This document shows positions 62,301-64,000 of a stretch of 64,000 nucleotides of DNA, piece after piece. Source of the DNA: Dirofilaria immitis (lineage: Eukaryota > Nematoda > Chromadorea > Rhabditida > Onchocercidae); contig JAKNDB010000109.1 of assembly GCA_024305405.1 (NCBI GenBank), forward strand, positions 3,224,001 through 3,288,000, written 5' to 3'. Every line of letters starts with the position of its first letter. Position 1 is the first letter of the stretch. The translations under genes and the position numbers were made by a program. Below the pieces are notes generated by a model. That model was not told the DNA's origin and ran no database searches. It saw only the letters and a program-made list of their open reading frames with translations.

Positions 62301-64000
62301 AATTATCTTTTTACATGCATAAACGCCAATACAAAACATGACCTGAAATTTATTAAAAAATTCCTAACGACATCCATAATATAAAATCCTGAATGGAAAA
62401 TCTATTTTATTGTATATATGCGTAGGTCGAACGCTTACTCATTAAAAACCCTTAATGAAAAAAAAACACTCCACATAAAACTCTTTCTGACTACGACAAT
62501 TTTGCATGCTTTAGCAAATTAAGTACCAACGTCTGAAACTGAGAATAAATTTTGAATCCAAAATATTTATAAGCATAAAAAGTCAGCACTTTACATAAAT
62601 TAACTGAAAAAAGGAAATGACTTGTTGCACTAATATAAAACTGAATACATGGGAATGACATAAAATCGTCGATTTTGAGCAACTAAACTATACAACAAAA
62701 AGTCTGATAAAAAAGTATCAGTATCAGTACTTTTCAGTGCATAGTCATAGAGATTTAACAATTCGACTCTGCGAAACTGCTATAAACATTTAAAAAGTTA
62801 GTATTCAGTTTTTCACTTTGCAAACAAATCGTAATGTGTAGTATGATCTATCGATTTTTTGAATTGTCCTCGTTGACAATATAACATCAATTGAACACAA
62901 CTACCAGGAAATATATTAAAAGTAAAGAAACTATTAATAGTAGAGACAGGCCGAAAATAATATATATTCAACATATCTTTATTTCGTTTAACAAGACGTT
63001 CGTATGCTTATGTAAATTGCACAACTAGTAATTCAATATGGAATGGAGACTATACCTGATTAATAAAATTGTATTTAGCATTGGAAGCCATTTGGCAAAG
63101 TGTCTGCAGTACTCGCACACATAAAGCTTCCTGCTCATGTTGCAAAAGTGATTTACAGTGCTGTATCAACCTAGAAAATTCAACTCCAGTGAGTTAGTTT
63201 CATAGCTTACTAGAAGTCCAAAATGATGTGCACATACAACTGAAGAAGCAATGATAAAGATTGGAAGTGAATAGATCGGAAAAAAATCCGGCATATCTAG
63301 CACATTCCTTTAATTCTGTTCTTTTAATTCGCTACGTCCATCGCTTGGCTACAACTCAATAAGACTGAGCGTACAGCATATCCAAGACCATAGATTACCT
63401 CTAATTTTGTCTATTTTCAAATCAATGACTTCAAAACAGAAATATGTAATAGGATTAGATGAAAAACAGATCAGTGCATTATAAAACGACAAATATCATT
63501 TCATGTTGCACAACAAATTCAAACGTTACTTATGGAAGACAAATGAAAATGAACAGAAATCTGATATTACTTCGCAATGATTTCGCCGTTTACCAATTTT
63601 TGATACAAATCCGAATGAGGAGCAAAAAATCTTTCAGGAGCATGAAACACATCAACAAGCACCGATGCTTCGGCTACTTGCAATGGCAGTGCGAATGTCT
63701 TGAATTCGGTAACCATCGTCTGTAAGTACAAAATTTCTTTGAAAAATTTAAAAAGAGAAACTGATGAATCCTTTTCCTTTCGATTTTCCAGTTAAAGAAT
63801 AGTGGTGAGGATACTGTGATCTAAACCGATACAGTAGCATCTCATTTTATCCAATATGCAAAACACGATCTGAATGAAGTAGCAAGTGCACAAAGGCCAA
63901 TTGAGGAACATCATTAGGAAATAATTTTAACTAATGTTTTAGACAGCATAGCCAGCAGACCGATTTGATGGATGATTTTAGTAGAATCATATTTCTTCTT
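52932..64000 (-). CDS. Inositol 1,4,5-trisphosphate receptor, C-terminal part
   Basis: IP3-gated Ca2+ release channel of the endoplasmic reticulum; the N-terminus lies beyond the window. Exons in order: 63719-63571, 63170-63056, 62200-62143, 61798-61718, 61073-60977, 60854-60713, 60226-60084, an unresolved segment near 59.8-60.0 kb, 59770-59680, 59605-59515, 59420-59314, 59143-59036, 58873-58763, 57981-57865, 57754-57611, 57222-57097, 56941-56877, 56795-56671, 56285-about 56204, 56142-56064, 55558-55371, 55140-54993, 54909-54743, 54386-54268, 53772-53592, 53428-53284, 53128-52932 (TGA). Telling motifs: [56 protein letters not shown], a pore with [25 protein letters not shown], the zinc-binding [23 protein letters not shown] and [10 protein letters not shown]. 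Six membrane segments fall between 56.8 and 53.6 kb. Several exons lack one homopolymer base. It is clearly the IP3 and not the ryanodine receptor by its tail. Confidence 0.93.
54268..54386 (-). other. IP3 receptor pore exon (selectivity filter)
   Basis: This exon encodes [20 protein letters not shown] followed by [12 protein letters not shown], the pore helix and selectivity filter. The filter reads GGGIGD; vertebrate IP3 receptors usually have GGGVGD, and ryanodine receptors GGGIGD. The I/V change is conservative. Phases fit both neighbouring exons. Confidence 0.9.
56342..56368. repeat. (AT)n microsatellite
   Basis: About 13 AT units in an intron of the IP3 receptor gene. Confidence 0.9.
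61330..61347. repeat. Poly-A tract (18 A)
   Basis: Longest homopolymer in the window, in an IP3 receptor intron. It could be an A-rich microsatellite or the tail of an old retrotransposed copy; no target duplication was seen. Confidence 0.9.

Overview
This is AT-rich eukaryotic DNA, most likely from a filarial or related parasitic nematode. The genes are split into small exons with short introns, acceptors are usually TTTTCAG-like, and the gene set is metazoan (EGR zinc finger, H+/myo-inositol transporter, IP3 receptor, arginine-kinase family). A bacterial-type HIT fragment resembles Wolbachia/Rickettsiales proteins, as expected of nuclear Wolbachia insertions in filariae. The species assignment is inference.

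Layout. (1) 1-12120: an EGR-type zinc-finger gene lies on the minus strand (7082-12120). Its 3' half is also present as an inverted, truncated copy at 1219-4466. The two ~3.25 kb arms are almost identical and flank a 1.8 kb spacer. (2) 12121-28221: mostly non-coding, with a CA/CG-rich tract, the HIT remnant (20511-20714), an inverted repeat (about 23.7-23.85 kb), a WAP-type cysteine-rich exon (25144-25319) and an unassigned coding-like stretch (25910-26203). (3) 28222-32042, plus: a RAP-domain/FASTK-like protein, probably a mitochondrial RNA-binding factor. (4) 32043-38692: no convincing gene apart from two weak candidates. (5) 38693-43123, plus: an SLC2A13/HMIT-type proton-myo-inositol transporter. 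(6) 43124-47170: non-coding, with a MITE-like element near 45.6 kb. (7) 47878-51244, minus: an arginine-kinase homologue that has lost several active-site residues and carries an N-terminal hydrophobic extension; a decayed copy of its last exon lies downstream. (8) 52932-64000, minus: the C-terminal part of an IP3 receptor, including the pore and C-terminal tail, running off the window edge.

Functional links. The transporter (inositol uptake) and the IP3 receptor (inositol-phosphate-gated Ca2+ release) belong to one pathway, but their proximity may be chance. Many otherwise intact exons need a single-base correction, nearly always one base missing from a short homopolymer. This looks like consensus error and not gene decay. 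All exon boundaries were read by eye from splice signals, phase and family similarity.
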